Assembly: GCF_003003125.1 (NCBI RefSeq)
Contig: NZ_PVTZ01000001.1
Span: 124,001-188,000, forward strand
Length of the DNA: 64,000 bases
Source: Laceyella sediminis
GTDB taxonomy: Bacteria; Bacillota; Bacilli; Thermoactinomycetales; Thermoactinomycetaceae
Direction of reading: 5' to 3'
Part shown: piece after piece, positions 32,320-41,648 of the stretch
Numbering within the stretch: position 1 is the first letter of the stretch
How the letters are laid out: each line of letters starts with the position of its first letter
Notes under the pieces: generated by a model
The model's input: only the letters and a program-made list of their open reading frames with translations
The model's database searches: none
Told to the model about the DNA's origin: nothing
Position numbers and translations under genes: made by a program

Positions 32320-33363
32320 TTAAATCGCCCGCACCAGGTGCAATAATGGCAAAAACATCGCTATGATGATTACGGCGATAAACAAGCCGATGATAAAAAT
32401 GAACAATGGCTCAGCACTGCGGGTGAACCGCTCCAACCGGTTTTTAATGACCATCCCCGTTCCATGAGACAAATGGAGCAGGATTTGGTCGAGCTTCCCA
32501 CTTTCCTCACCCAACGCCACCATTTTCACGAGCGACGGTAAAAACAAACCGCGACCGCTTTTGCTAATCGCTTCCGACAGTGAAGCACCGCCCATCACAC
32601 TGTCCACGATGGCGTCGAGAACCCTATCGAGCACCGGCCACGGCGTCATCTTGCGTAAAGCCTGAAGCGCATCAAGCAACGGAACCCCCGCCTTTAAAAG
32701 CGAACCCAATTGGATGGCGAAAAAATGGGTCAGCCGATGTTTCAGCATGCTTCCCACCAGTGGCAAGCAAAACAAGCCTCTAGCCAACCACGCTCGAATC
32801 GGTCTGGGAGCGATACGTGTCCCCACACAAGCAGTCAATCCGCCCCCGGCCCACACCGCTACCTCGGGCATCCAAGCCCCTGCGGAAGCATGCACGGAAA
32901 ACAGCCATGCGGTCAGTCCCGGAAGCGACACGTCCATCATCTGGTACAGTTCGGTGAACCGGGGCAACACGACCCCCAACAGGAACAATAAGGCCAAACT
33001 AGCAATCGCCAGCACCAATAGCGGATAGATGAGCGACTTGCCGAGCTCGCGGGTCCAGCGGGCTCTCGTCTCATAGTAAGACTCGCATTGTTTAAAACCA
33101 TGTGCGTAATCCCCATGTTCTTCGGCCGCCCGGATGAATGAGATGAAAAGAGCTGGGAAAGCCAACTTTTCCAAAGCGATGGACAAGCTGAATCCCTGAT
33201 TCAACAGAAGGACCAGCCGCTTGTAAAACCGCTTGGAGATCAACCGTTGTTCTTTGAGCACATCCAGGCTGGTCAACAACGGGATTCCACTGTCCAGCAA
33301 ATGGGCCATCTGCTGGCTGTATAACATGTACTGTTCAGCACTCCATTTGTTCTTTCTCCACAC
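32320..33363 (-). CDS. comGB: ComGB polytopic assembly protein
   Basis: ComGB is the GspF/PilC-like membrane platform of the pseudopilus. Two GspF repeats are visible (LLDSGIPLLTSLDVLK and LLKAGVPLLDALQALRKM), each followed by a helical bundle, with a C-terminal helix FIFIIGLFIAVIIIAMFLP. The gene overlaps comGA by 29 bp. Confidence 0.92.
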   Translation of the reverse strand: MWRKNKWSAEQYMLYSQQMAHLLDSGIPLLTSLDVLKEQRLISKRFYKRLVLLLNQGFSLSIALEKLAFPALFISFIRAAEEHGDYAHGFKQCESYYETRARWTRELGKSLIYPLLVLAIASLALLFLLGVVLPRFTELYQMMDVSLPGLTAWLFSVHASAGAWMPEVAVWAGGGLTACVGTRIAPRPIRAWLARGLFCLPLVGSMLKHRLTHFFAIQLGSLLKAGVPLLDALQALRKMTPWPVLDRVLDAIVDSVMGGASLSEAISKSGRGLFLPSLVKMVALGEESGKLDQILLHLSHGTGMVIKNRLERFTRSAEPLFIFIIGLFIAVIIIAMFLPLLHLVRAI

Positions 33364-34450
33364 CTTCGATCACCCGCATCCATTCTTCATAAGTGGTTCG
33401 ATTCTGATCTACCAACGCTTTCACCGCTTCTTTGAGCCCCCTCACCCCTTGTTCCCGCAAAAGGGCCCGCATGTCGGCCAACGAGGCGCCCTTAGCAATC
33501 AGCTGTTCCAGATCCTCATCCATTCCCATCACTTCAAACGCACCTGTTCGCCCATGATATCCCGTGTGTTGGCAGACAGAACACCGCTTGCCACCGCATT
33601 GGTCACAAACCAGGCGCACCAACCGTTGCGCGATCACCCCCGACAACGCAGCTGCGACCCGGTACGGTGCGATGCCCATGTCAACCAGGCGGGTGACCGC
33701 CCGAATGGCGTCAGATGTGTGTAGCGAAGAGAGCACCAGATGACCTGATAGCGCCGCGCCTATCGCAATATTGGCCGTTTCTTCATCCCGGATCTCCCCG
33801 ATCATGATGATGTCAGGGTCTTGGCGCAACACCGACCGCAACCCCCGAGCAAAGGTCAAACCTGCTTTAGGGCGGATTTGGACTTGATTAACTCCTTGTA
33901 GCTTCAATTCAATGGGGTCCTCCAATGTGACGATATTGGCCTCTGTCCGGTTTAATGCTTGAATCATGGCGTACAAGGTGGTCGTTTTGCCTGATCCAGT
34001 TGGCCCCGACACAATGACGAGTCCGCTTCCCCGCCGCAAGAGAAGCTCCGTTCTGTCCCGTTCTGCGGGTGGCATCCCCAAATCATCCAGCTGATAGGCT
34101 TGTTGCTCGGTTTTGAGCAATCGTAACACCACTTTTTCGCCATGGGCCGTCGGCAAAGTAGACACACGGACATCTAGGCGAACGTCCTGTTCCTCCCACC
34201 GCATCGCTCCATCCTGGGGCATCCGCTTCTCTCCGATGTCCAGTTGGCTGGTGATTTTAATGTGGGAGATAAGGGCATTGGCAAATGCTTTGGCTATCTG
34301 ATCCGTCTCAAGCAAAAATCCATCGATGCGTTGTCGAATCCGCACATGCGTTGCCTGCGGCTCAATATGAATGTCACTCGCCCGTTGTTTGCTCGCTTTA
34401 GTCAATAACTGATTGATGAACTGCATGACATCGTGTTTCTTCCCCACCAT
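33335..34450 (-). CDS. comGA: ComGA traffic ATPase
   Basis: ComGA is the GspE/PilB-type secretion ATPase driving pseudopilus assembly. It has SDIHIEP and RIRQRIDG in the N-domain, Walker A VSGPTGSGKTTTLYAM, the Asp box ITLED-like VTLEDPIELK, Walker B PDIIMIGEIRDEETA and LSSLHTSDAI. A zinc-type cluster VCDQCGGKRCSVC lies near the end. The start at 34450 follows AATGGAGAG. In Bacillus the operon is driven by ComK; I did not find a clean AAAA-N5-TTTT pair upstream. Confidence 0.94.
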   Translation of the reverse strand: MVGKKHDVMQFINQLLTKASKQRASDIHIEPQATHVRIRQRIDGFLLETDQIAKAFANALISHIKITSQLDIGEKRMPQDGAMRWEEQDVRLDVRVSTLPTAHGEKVVLRLLKTEQQAYQLDDLGMPPAERDRTELLLRRGSGLVIVSGPTGSGKTTTLYAMIQALNRTEANIVTLEDPIELKLQGVNQVQIRPKAGLTFARGLRSVLRQDPDIIMIGEIRDEETANIAIGAALSGHLVLSSLHTSDAIRAVTRLVDMGIAPYRVAAALSGVIAQRLVRLVCDQCGGKRCSVCQHTGYHGRTGAFEVMGMDEDLEQLIAKGASLADMRALLREQGVRGLKEAVKALVDQNRTTYEEWMRVIEGVEKEQMEC

Positions 34451-34638
34451 CCCATCTCTCCATTTCATCCAGGCAAATTTGGAGTCAATTTGACATTTTC
34501 TCCCTTAATATGAAAAATCCTGCCTTTTTTCACCAACAACAGAACGTCTATTCGTTCCATTTCAAAAAATAAGAATAAAAAAATTCATGGATGGTGCATG
34601 ACATCGGCCCCTTCGGCATACAATAATGATGCCGGCGA

Positions 34639-34713
34639 TGGGGAATAGCCAAGTGGTAAGGCAACGGACTTTGACTCCGTGATGCGTAGGTTCGAATCCT
34701 ACTTCCCCAGCCA
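34639..34713 (+). tRNA. tRNA-Gln (TTG)
   Basis: The sequence TGGGGAATAGCCAAG opens a full cloverleaf with anticodon stem CGGAC and loop TTTGAC-type giving TTG, T-arm GGTTCGAATCC and encoded GCCA 3' end. It is a lone tRNA followed directly by a terminator. Confidence 0.95.
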
Positions 34714-34753
34714 AAAAAAGTGGTTGACCCATATGGGACAACCACTTTTTTCA
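34714..34753. terminator. Terminator of tRNA-Gln, also usable by terC
   Basis: AGTGGTTG and CAACCACT form the outer stem and CCCATATGGG the inner one, with A-runs on one side and T6 on the other, so it works in both directions. Confidence 0.9.
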
Positions 34754-34808
34754 TTCTACACTTACAAATAAAGAATGGCTCCCCAAGATGGAAGCCATTC
34801 TTCACAGA

Positions 34809-35501
34809 CTATGCCGTTTTATGTTTGCCCATGTTTTTTTTAAGCGTATACCCGATCAAGACGACCAAAACCGCCAGCACGATCGGAATCCCGATGCTCC
34901 AGCCTTCCTGCCCTTCCAGCAATGTTTTGGAAACATAAGGGTCTTCCACGATCAAACTACCAGCTGTATAACCCAGTATGGCTGATCCGACATACATCAA
35001 CCATGGAATGCGGTTCATCACCTTTGCCACCAATCCGCTACCCCACATGATGATTGGTATGCTAAGAGCCAGTCCAAACAGCACCAAGAATACGTTCCCA
35101 TGCGCGCTGGCGGCTACGGCGACCACATTGTCAAGGCTCATCACTACATCGGCAATGATGATCGTTTTGATAGCCGAAGCCAAGGTGGTACCCACGGAAA
35201 CATGAGGGCCTTCATCTTCTTCCAGCAATAGCTTGAGGGCGATCCACAACAGCAACAACCCGCCAATCGTCATCAACAACGGGATTTCCAACAGATATGT
35301 GGCAACAGCAGTCAAGGTTGCCCGCAACAGAATCGCCGCCCCCGCCCCAAAGAGAATCGCTTTCTTCCGTTGCTGCTCCGGCAGATTCCGCGCAGCCATG
35401 CCGATCACTACCGCATTGTCGCCGCTTAAAATAAGGTCCAAGATAATGATGTTGAAAAAACCAACCCAAAATTTCAAATCCATAAACCCAATCGCTTCCA
35501 T
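34809..35501 (-). CDS. TerC family membrane protein (YjbE-like)
   Basis: The 230-aa protein has seven hydrophobic helices and both TerC acidic signatures, DLILSGDNAVVIGMA in helix 2 and ADVVMSLDNVVAVAA in the second half. Bacillus TerC proteins have been linked to manganese export or metalation of secreted enzymes. A GAGGGG site precedes the ATG. The upstream 240 bp contain a GC-rich structured segment described separately. Confidence 0.88.
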   Translation of the reverse strand: MEAIGFMDLKFWVGFFNIIILDLILSGDNAVVIGMAARNLPEQQRKKAILFGAGAAILLRATLTAVATYLLEIPLLMTIGGLLLLWIALKLLLEEDEGPHVSVGTTLASAIKTIIIADVVMSLDNVVAVAASAHGNVFLVLFGLALSIPIIMWGSGLVAKVMNRIPWLMYVGSAILGYTAGSLIVEDPYVSKTLLEGQEGWSIGIPIVLAVLVVLIGYTLKKNMGKHKTA

Positions 35502-35578
35502 TGTTCAGCCCCTCATCTAGCAGTAATCTGCAAATCCATCCACCCCGAATCCTCATCCCCCAACCCGGGACGAAACAC

Positions 35579-35662
35579 GGATACTCACAAATGAACGATT
35601 CACACCGGCAGGCCGGCACTTGCCCCGGTCAAAGGGCGCCGGGAGGCTTGTCACCCTATCCT
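35579..35662 (-). promoter_or_regulatory. GC-rich structured leader candidate before terC
   Basis: On the minus strand GGATA and TATCC close a domain that contains nested GC-rich pairings (CCGGC with GCCGG, GCCC with GGGGC). Many terC genes have a manganese yybP-ykoY riboswitch, but I cannot find that motif's conserved loop sequences here. It may be another structured leader. Confidence 0.35.
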
Positions 35663-35743
35663 TATGATAAAAAGGGTCGCGCGATGACAGGAAGGCGTAC
35701 AACCGTAAGTAGCCTGCTTCCCAGCACTTTAGCCTGCGATCGT

Positions 35744-36943
35744 TCAGAAATAAGAGAGTTCCTCATCCGGCTGTTCCGGAACTAAATCAATCACTTCGAC
35801 GCCATCAACCGCTTCTTGGATCAACCGCTCCAAGTCCAACTTCGCTTCTTGCGCACGGGCCACTTCTTTATCCGGTTTGGTTTTGGGCGCTTTGGGCAAG
35901 AAGACGGTACAACAGTCTTCATAAGGCAAAATCGATGTTTCATAAGTGCCGATGCGCTTGGCGATATTCATGATCTCATGTTTGTCCATTCCGATCACCG
36001 GGCGCAAAATCGGCATCCGGGTTACATCATTAATTGCATTCATGCTCTCAAGCGTCTGACTGGCCACTTGGCCCAAGCTCTCCCCAGTCACCAGCGCCAA
36101 CGCCCCATTGCGCTTAGCCACCTCTTCGGATATCCGTAGCATGATGCGCCGCATGACGGTGATCGAGTACGACTCAAAACAGTGTTTGTTAATTTCCGTT
36201 TGGATTTCGGTAAAAGGCACCACATGTAACTTGATGCGGCCGCCGTAACGCGTAAGCGTCTGCGCCAAGTCAATCACTTTTTGTTTGGCCCGTTCGCTGG
36301 TAAACGGATAACTGTGAAAATGGATCGCATGCAATTCAGCGCCGCGTTTCAGCGCCAAGTAGCCTGCGACAGGGCTGTCAATCCCGCCGGATAAGAGCAA
36401 CATCACGCGCCCACTCACACCGACAGGCAAGCCTCCTGGCCCGTTGATGTCATTGCCGTAAACGTAAGAATATTTACCACGTACTTCGACATGAACGGTC
36501 AGCTCCGGATTGTGCACATCTACTTTGAGCTGCGGAAACATCCCCAACAGATAGCCACCCAACCGATGATTCATCTCTTGCGAGCCGATGGGGAACGTTT
36601 TGTTGGCCCGTTTGCTGTTCACTTTGAACGTGCGGACGGCATCGCGTTGTGACTCAACCAACTCCCGCACGGCCCCTTTAATTTCTTCCCAATCAGAGGC
36701 GACACGAATCGCCGGGCTGATGCCTACCAAGCCAAACACTTGAGACACTTCTTCCAAAATAGGCTCGACAGCTTGTTCCCCAAACTCAATAAAAATGCGC
36801 CCATGGGTTTTGTTCACTTGAACGCCTGGAAACCGTCTCACTTTGTCACGGATATTTTTTACCAGGCGGTCTTCAAATTCCGCTTTGTTTTTGCCTTTTA
36901 AGGCCAGCTCACCATATCGCACCAAAATGCAGTTTCTTTTCAT
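35744..36943 (-). CDS. thiI: tRNA 4-thiouridine synthase
   Basis: ThiI thiolates U8 of tRNA. The 399-aa protein has an N-terminal ferredoxin-like/THUMP region (to about 165) and the PP-loop ATPase motif LLLSGGIDSPVAGYLALKRG. It lacks the extra C-terminal rhodanese of the E. coli form, as in Bacillus. The start overlaps the stop of the cysteine desulfurase gene by 4 bp, matching the B. subtilis nifZ-thiI pair that supplies persulfide sulfur. Confidence 0.95.
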   Translation of the reverse strand: MKRNCILVRYGELALKGKNKAEFEDRLVKNIRDKVRRFPGVQVNKTHGRIFIEFGEQAVEPILEEVSQVFGLVGISPAIRVASDWEEIKGAVRELVESQRDAVRTFKVNSKRANKTFPIGSQEMNHRLGGYLLGMFPQLKVDVHNPELTVHVEVRGKYSYVYGNDINGPGGLPVGVSGRVMLLLSGGIDSPVAGYLALKRGAELHAIHFHSYPFTSERAKQKVIDLAQTLTRYGGRIKLHVVPFTEIQTEINKHCFESYSITVMRRIMLRISEEVAKRNGALALVTGESLGQVASQTLESMNAINDVTRMPILRPVIGMDKHEIMNIAKRIGTYETSILPYEDCCTVFLPKAPKTKPDKEVARAQEAKLDLERLIQEAVDGVEVIDLVPEQPDEELSYF

Positions 36944-38103
36944 CTCTTACGCACCTTTATCACTTGTTGTAATGATGGAATCACTTTTAGCAAGGCATCC
37001 GCCGCATGGCGCACCTCTTCCTCCGTCGTCATCAAGCCCATGCTGATGCGTATGGAGCCCACCGCTGCTTCATCCTCCAAGCCAATCGCTTTGAGCACCC
37101 GACTGGGCACCTCTTTTTTGGATGAACACGCCGATTTGCTGGAAACGACCACTCCCTCTTGCTCCAATGCATGCACGATGACCTCTGATTTCAGTCCGGG
37201 GAAAGAGAGACTCAATATGTAGGGAGCCCCACCGTTACCGGTCACATCACCATTGACGCGAACCCCCTTGATTTCAGCGGTTATGCGCTGAATCAGCCAC
37301 TCCTTCCATGCACGGCACCTTTCCATAAAGGCATCCCTTTGTTTGCCTGCGAGCGCAGTCGCTTTAGCCAAACCGACGATGCCGGGCAGATTTTGCGTGC
37401 CCGATCGCAAGGCTTGCTCTTGTCCACCGCCGGCAAGAAGGGGAGTCAATTGTAGATTTTTCCGCTTATATAAACAGCCGATCCCTTTCGGCCCGTGAAA
37501 TTTATGCCCTGACACCGATAATAGATCAATCCCCCATTGTTCAGGATAAATGGGAAACTTGGCAAACGATTGGACAGCATCCACATGAAACAAAACTTTG
37601 GGATAACGCCTCAACCGTTTCCCAATCTCACTGATTGGCTGGACGGTTCCGATTTCGTTGTTGACGTGCATGACAGAAACAAGCACAGTGTCTTCTGTTA
37701 TGGATTGTTCCACCAACTCAGGGCTGACGCGGCCCAAATGGTCAACAGGGAGCATGCTGATCCGCCATCCCCGCTGTTCCAGCTGTTTGCATGTATCATA
37801 GACTGAAGGGTGCTCCAACTCGGTGGTGATGATGTGCTTGCCCCGGTGCTGATACGCTTCGGCCACTCCCTTGATCGCCATATTATTTGCTTCGGTTCCG
37901 CCCGAGGTGAAAATGATTTCCTGCGGACTGGCAGCGAGCTCTTGAGCTATGATTTTACGGGCTTGCTCCATCAACCGTTCCGCTTTGACCCCCAGCCCAT
38001 GCAGAGAAGACGGATTTCCGTATACATTGGCCATCACATCTGCCATCACCTTGATCACGTCGGCGTCCGTTTGCGTCGTCGCACTGTTGTCCAAATAGAT
38101 CAT
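36940..38103 (-). CDS. nifZ: Cysteine desulfurase (NifZ/IscS-like)
   Basis: This PLP enzyme strips sulfur from cysteine to form an enzyme persulfide. The PLP Lys is in VSGHKFHGPKGIGCLY and the catalytic Cys in VSSKSACSSKKEVPS, with HVDAVQSFAKF for cofactor binding. Its coupling to thiI suggests that it feeds tRNA thiolation rather than general Fe-S assembly. Unlike general IscS or SufS genes, no scaffold gene is adjacent. Confidence 0.93.
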   Translation of the reverse strand: MIYLDNSATTQTDADVIKVMADVMANVYGNPSSLHGLGVKAERLMEQARKIIAQELAASPQEIIFTSGGTEANNMAIKGVAEAYQHRGKHIITTELEHPSVYDTCKQLEQRGWRISMLPVDHLGRVSPELVEQSITEDTVLVSVMHVNNEIGTVQPISEIGKRLRRYPKVLFHVDAVQSFAKFPIYPEQWGIDLLSVSGHKFHGPKGIGCLYKRKNLQLTPLLAGGGQEQALRSGTQNLPGIVGLAKATALAGKQRDAFMERCRAWKEWLIQRITAEIKGVRVNGDVTGNGGAPYILSLSFPGLKSEVIVHALEQEGVVVSSKSACSSKKEVPSRVLKAIGLEDEAAVGSIRISMGLMTTEEEVRHAADALLKVIPSLQQVIKVRKR

Positions 38104-38157
38104 CGCACAACCCTCCTTTCATTCTCCTCACTTCTATAACTTCACCATTCTAACATA

Positions 38158-38188
38158 AAACAAAACACCTGACATGACAGTCAGGTGT
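38158..38188 (-). terminator. Hairpin terminator upstream of nifZ
   Basis: ACACCTGAC and GTCAGGTGT form a 9-bp stem with a 6-nt loop followed by TTTGTTTTA on the minus strand, ending transcripts that arrive from lacI. Confidence 0.65.
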
Positions 38189-38266
38189 GAGCTTATTGAC
38201 AAATCAGTCTCATGTTGACGGTTTTCTTCCCACTAGGGCGTTTCTGATCAATAGGCCAGGGGCTCC

Positions 38267-38324
38267 AAAACCCTTTTCTCATTCGCTACACTTGTTTATC
38301 AGCGCTCCTCGAGAAAAGGGTTTT
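38267..38324. terminator. Long inverted repeat after the LacI gene
   Basis: AAAACCCTTTTCTC (38267-38280) and GAGAAAAGGGTTTT (38311-38324) are exact 14-bp arms separated by 30 bp, with T-rich flanks. It is probably a terminator of the LacI gene; the rest of the 38104-38379 gap holds no gene. Confidence 0.6.
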
Positions 38325-38379
38325 TCGGTGCTTCTTCCCCACCAACTTGATTTGCCAGACGCACCCTAGCATACCTTCC

Positions 38380-39420
38380 TTACCTTCCGGCGGTGTTCTC
38401 TCCTCCGCTTCGAACACTTGACGCGCGCACGATCAGTTCAGAAGGGAGCAGAATTTCTTTTTTCATCCCCGCCTTGGCCGGATTTTCCAACGTGTCGATT
38501 AACAGCTCCATCGCCTCAATCCCCAATTCGTATGCCAATATTCTGACGCTGGTCATCGGGGGGCGTACAAACGAAAGGAGCGGAGAGTCGTTGAAACCAA
38601 CCACACCCAATTGTTCAGGTACCCGGTAATGGCTTGTCTCAGCGTATTTGAGCGCGCCCAGCGCCAACAAATCGTCCGCCGCTAGCACAGCGTCAAAGGC
38701 AATCCCTCTTTCTTTTGCTTCCAAAAGCGCCCGGTACCCACCTTCGATCGAAAACTCTGCTTCAAGCGCATGGGATTCATCATATGCGCGTTGCCATTCG
38801 TAACATGCTTGCTTGTAACCGGCCAGGCGATCTTGCGTCACCACAAGGCGGCGGTCTCCGCCAAGAAATAAGACCCGTTCATAGCCTTGTTCAAACAGGT
38901 GGACCGTCGCCGTTCGTGCCGCTTGTACATTGTCATTGTTGACCGACAGCACCGACTTTTCCGCACTTCGTCCGATGAGCACAAACGGAATCTGTTCTTC
39001 TGCTAAGGCGTCAATCAAGCGGTCTTTCATCCGGGAGGTAGAAACAATTAACCCGTCGACACGCCGCTCTTTGATCAAGCGCATACATTTTTCCTGCTCC
39101 TCCTCCGCGGAAGGATTAATCGACAGCAAAATATTGTAGTCACGCGCTTGGGCAACCGTAGACATCCCTCTCATCACTTCTGAAAAAAAAGGGTTGGCAA
39201 AAGCTTCATCCGCTTGCCTGGCAACCGTAAAACCGATGGTACGCGTATGGCTTCTGGCCAAACTTCTAGCGATGGCGTTAGGAACATAATTCAACTCCTC
39301 CATCGCCTGTTGCACACGCAGCTTCGTTTGAAGGCTGATCCGGTTGCTTCCCGCGATCACACGAGAAACGGTTGAAGGGGAAACAGCCGCCCGTCTTGCA
39401 ACATCTTTGATTGTAACCAT
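38380..39420 (-). CDS. LacI/GalR family transcriptional regulator
   Basis: The N-terminal HTH is classical (TIKDVARRAAVSPSTVSRVIAG with the hinge PNAIARSLAR), followed by a periplasmic-binding-protein-like effector domain ending in VRASSVRSGGEN. It is 346 aa. No sugar operon lies beside it, so the inducer and regulon are not deducible. CcpA-type features (HPr-Ser contact) were not obvious. Confidence 0.9.
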   Translation of the reverse strand: MVTIKDVARRAAVSPSTVSRVIAGSNRISLQTKLRVQQAMEELNYVPNAIARSLARSHTRTIGFTVARQADEAFANPFFSEVMRGMSTVAQARDYNILLSINPSAEEEQEKCMRLIKERRVDGLIVSTSRMKDRLIDALAEEQIPFVLIGRSAEKSVLSVNNDNVQAARTATVHLFEQGYERVLFLGGDRRLVVTQDRLAGYKQACYEWQRAYDESHALEAEFSIEGGYRALLEAKERGIAFDAVLAADDLLALGALKYAETSHYRVPEQLGVVGFNDSPLLSFVRPPMTSVRILAYELGIEAMELLIDTLENPAKAGMKKEILLPSELIVRASSVRSGGENTAGR

Positions 39421-39526
39421 AAAAGCGCTCCTTCACCCATCATTGTTCACCTTCATTATACTCCACTTACCACACATTTTCTGGTTAAACAGCGCTAAAC
39501 CAGCTTGCAATCGATCGAAAAGGTTT

Positions 39527-39874
39527 TTACCGTGGGCATCCAGACTGTTGCCCGATCTCAAAATACAGGTGCCAATGCTTTTGGCAACCCGGATTAAACG
39601 GTCGGCCACACGACGGACAAGCCCCTGCGGCTGAAAGGTAGTCCCGTATGGACAGCTCTTGTTTGCAACTGCCACAAAAGACCGCTTTTTGATCCCACTC
39701 ATCCGGTTTCCAGGTTCTGACCAAATGACTTTCCGCCTCTTGATGGCATTTGATGCACGGATAATAACGACCACAACACGCGAAACGAATCGCGATGATA
39801 TCCCGCTCGCTGCGATAGTGGACACATCGGGTTTCTTCGTCGACAACAGCTCCGTGAATAAACACCCCGCCCAC
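39527..39874 (-). CDS. CHY zinc-finger protein
   Basis: The 115-aa protein has the CHY-finger layout of paired Cys/His: ETRCVHY, FACCGRYYPCIKCH, AVFCGSCKQELS and CPSCGRPFNPGCQKHWHLYF. The GTG at 39874 has AAGGGAG upstream. Bacterial stand-alone CHY proteins are uncharacterised; zinc binding is the safe prediction. Confidence 0.85.
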   Translation of the reverse strand: MGGVFIHGAVVDEETRCVHYRSERDIIAIRFACCGRYYPCIKCHQEAESHLVRTWKPDEWDQKAVFCGSCKQELSIRDYLSAAGACPSCGRPFNPGCQKHWHLYFEIGQQSGCPR

Positions 39875-39896
39875 TAGATCATCTCCCTTCTGAGAA

Positions 39897-39929
39897 CGAA
39901 AAAGGGCCAGCCCAAAAGAGGGCGGCCCA
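39897..39929 (-). terminator. msrA terminator
   Basis: GGGCCGCCC pairs with GGGCTGGCCC (one bulge) and TTTTT follows on the minus strand. Confidence 0.8.
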
Positions 39930-40005
39930 GCTCCAAGTTATAAAACGGCCTTCAGCCCGCGGACCGACCCAAAGAAGGGGCAACCCATCGCGGCTGGGGG
40001 TAGCG

Positions 40006-40479
40006 TCACAGATGGCAAGAATCCATGCCACGCTTTTGCAGATAGCGCTGATGGTATTCTTCAGCCCGCCAAAAAGTTGTAGCCGGCTCCACTTGGGTGA
40101 CGATCGGGTTTTTAAAGCGGCCCGAGCGATCCAACTCTTGCTTGGAAGCCTCCGCGAGTTCCTTTTGCGTTTCATCATGATAAAAAATGACAGAACGGTA
40201 CTGAGTGCCCACATCGGGGCCTTGACGGTTGAGAGTGGTTGGGTTGTGGTTGTTCCAGAACACGTCCAGCAGATCTGCATACGTGATTTGTTCCGGATCA
40301 AACTCGACTTGCACCACTTCTGCGTGTCCTGTTTTATCTGTGCACACTTCTTCATATGTGGGGTTTTCTTTCGTCCCGCCCATATAACCGACGGCGGTGT
40401 TCAAAACGCCCGGCAGTTTGCGGAACGTTTCTTCTACTCCCCAGAAACATCCTGCACCAAATGTCGCCAATGCCATATC
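40006..40479 (-). CDS. msrA: Peptide methionine-S-sulfoxide reductase A
   Basis: MsrA repairs S-methionine sulfoxide in proteins. The catalytic Cys sits in [19 protein letters not shown], and [13 protein letters not shown] and the final GMDSCHL (resolving Cys) are present. The ATG at 40479 fits GGAGGG better than the two ATGs just upstream. It follows the carbonic anhydrase gene by 12 bp. Confidence 0.94.
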   Translation of the reverse strand, partial: DMALATFGAGCFWGVEETFRKLPGVLNTAVGYMGGTKENPTYEEVCTDKTGHAEVVQVEFDPEQITYADLLDVFWNNHNPTTLNRQGPDVGTQYRSVIFYHDETQKELAEASKQELDRSGRFKNPIVTQVEPATTFWRAEEYHQRYLQKRGMDSCHL

Positions 40480-40491
40480 CATACCCTCCAC

Positions 40492-41052
40492 TCATTTTCT
40501 TCCATCGTGAAGCAAGGTTAATTCTCCGGTTTCCGGATGGATCACCAATCCGTGCACAAGCACATCTTTGGGCAACAGAGGATGGTTTTGGATCATTTTA
40601 ACACTTTCCATCACGCCTGTCTCCACATCTTTGCACCCGCACAGCCATGTGCCTACATCCACCCCAGCTTCGCTCAAGCGGGTAAGATCGGCGTCCGTGA
40701 TTCCGCGTTCGGTCAGTTCCTCCAACACCGTTTCCGCAGTCAGACCGACCATGCCGCAATCATGATGGCCGACAACCATGATCTCCTGAGCCTCTAACTT
40801 CGTGACAGCCACCAACACGCTACGCATGATGCTACCATATGGCTGACAAATCAGCGCACCGGCGGTTTTCAACACTTTGGCATCCCCGTTTTTGAGATTG
40901 AGCGCCCGAGGAAGCAATTCCACCAACCGCGTGTCCATGCAAGTGACGACCAACAGCTTCTTGAGGGGATAACGGTTTGCTTTATATGGATCATAGGCTT
41001 TATTCTCCACAAATTCACGATTGTGTTGCAAAATGTTTTCCAATTGGCTCAT
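40492..41052 (-). CDS. Beta-class carbonic anhydrase
   Basis: The 186-aa enzyme interconverts CO2 and bicarbonate. Zinc ligands and the Asp/Arg dyad appear in VVTCMDTRLVELLP and VVGHHDCGMVGL. The family resembles the YtiB-like short beta-CAs. It is co-transcribed with msrA. Confidence 0.92.
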   Translation of the reverse strand: MSQLENILQHNREFVENKAYDPYKANRYPLKKLLVVTCMDTRLVELLPRALNLKNGDAKVLKTAGALICQPYGSIMRSVLVAVTKLEAQEIMVVGHHDCGMVGLTAETVLEELTERGITDADLTRLSEAGVDVGTWLCGCKDVETGVMESVKMIQNHPLLPKDVLVHGLVIHPETGELTLLHDGRK

Positions 41053-41152
41053 CAGAATCCCCCCAGTTCATTGCCAAAAATCCTTCATATTCATCCATGC
41101 GCGGCTCGGGTATACTGTTAAAAAACACGCACAAAGGAGTTCGATTCGTTGC

Positions 41153-41446
41153 ATGAATTCGACGAAACGCATGTTGCTCTATAACATTTTTGGCTGGTTT
41201 TTTCTCATTCTCGGCGTGCTTGGATTATTCCTTCCGTTTTTGCAGGGTATCCTCTTCCTTTTGATTGGGCTTTATCTCTTGTCAAAAAGCTCCCCTTGGG
41301 CCAAGCGATGGCTGGAACGCTTGAAATCGCGTTACCCCAAGCTGTCGGCCACATTCGACTCTTGGATTCATCGAGTGGAAGGCTGGATCATTCCTCCCAA
41401 CAAGAAAAAACGCAATTGGGGTGCAAATTCCCCCGACCAAGAATGA
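41153..41446 (+). CDS. Small membrane protein of the DUF454/PGPGW type
   Basis: The 97-aa product has one or two membrane helices (LLYNIFGWFFLILGVLGLFLP and ILFLLIGLYLL) followed by a basic amphipathic tail. LGLFLPFLQGILFLLIGLY fits the PGPGW/DUF454 pattern. The ATG at 41153 follows AAAGGAG. The function is unknown. Confidence 0.65.
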   Translation: MNSTKRMLLYNIFGWFFLILGVLGLFLPFLQGILFLLIGLYLLSKSSPWAKRWLERLKSRYPKLSATFDSWIHRVEGWIIPPNKKKRNWGANSPDQE

Positions 41447-41628
41447 AAGCTGTTGCCATCCCCTTTTCCCACTTCACGCGCGACAGCGCTCCTTGAGAAG
41501 AACGTTTCTGCTAGCCGATTTTTGAAATGTTTTGCTGGGCGCCGGCGCATCCCATCCTGCGCAATTCGCAGAGTAGGCGCCGGTTTAGTGATGATCGTCT
41601 ACACTTCCGCATCACCAAAGGCAACTTC

Positions 41629-41648
41629 CCATCACAGGGAAGTTTTTA
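41629..41648 (+). terminator. Terminator after the 41153 gene
   Basis: AACTTCCC and GGGAAGTT pair around ATCACA and TTTATTTTTT follows. It also lies at the 3' end of the convergent methyltransferase gene. Confidence 0.7.

Noticed and set aside
34451-34560. ComK box before comGA
   Set aside because: A/T-rich tracts occur (AAAAGGCAGGATTTT), but none has the AAAA-N5-TTTT spacing in a proper pair.
41535-41585. GGCGCCGG repeats downstream of the 41153 gene
   Set aside because: The pairing is possible but no T-tract or context explains it, and a real terminator lies at 41629.
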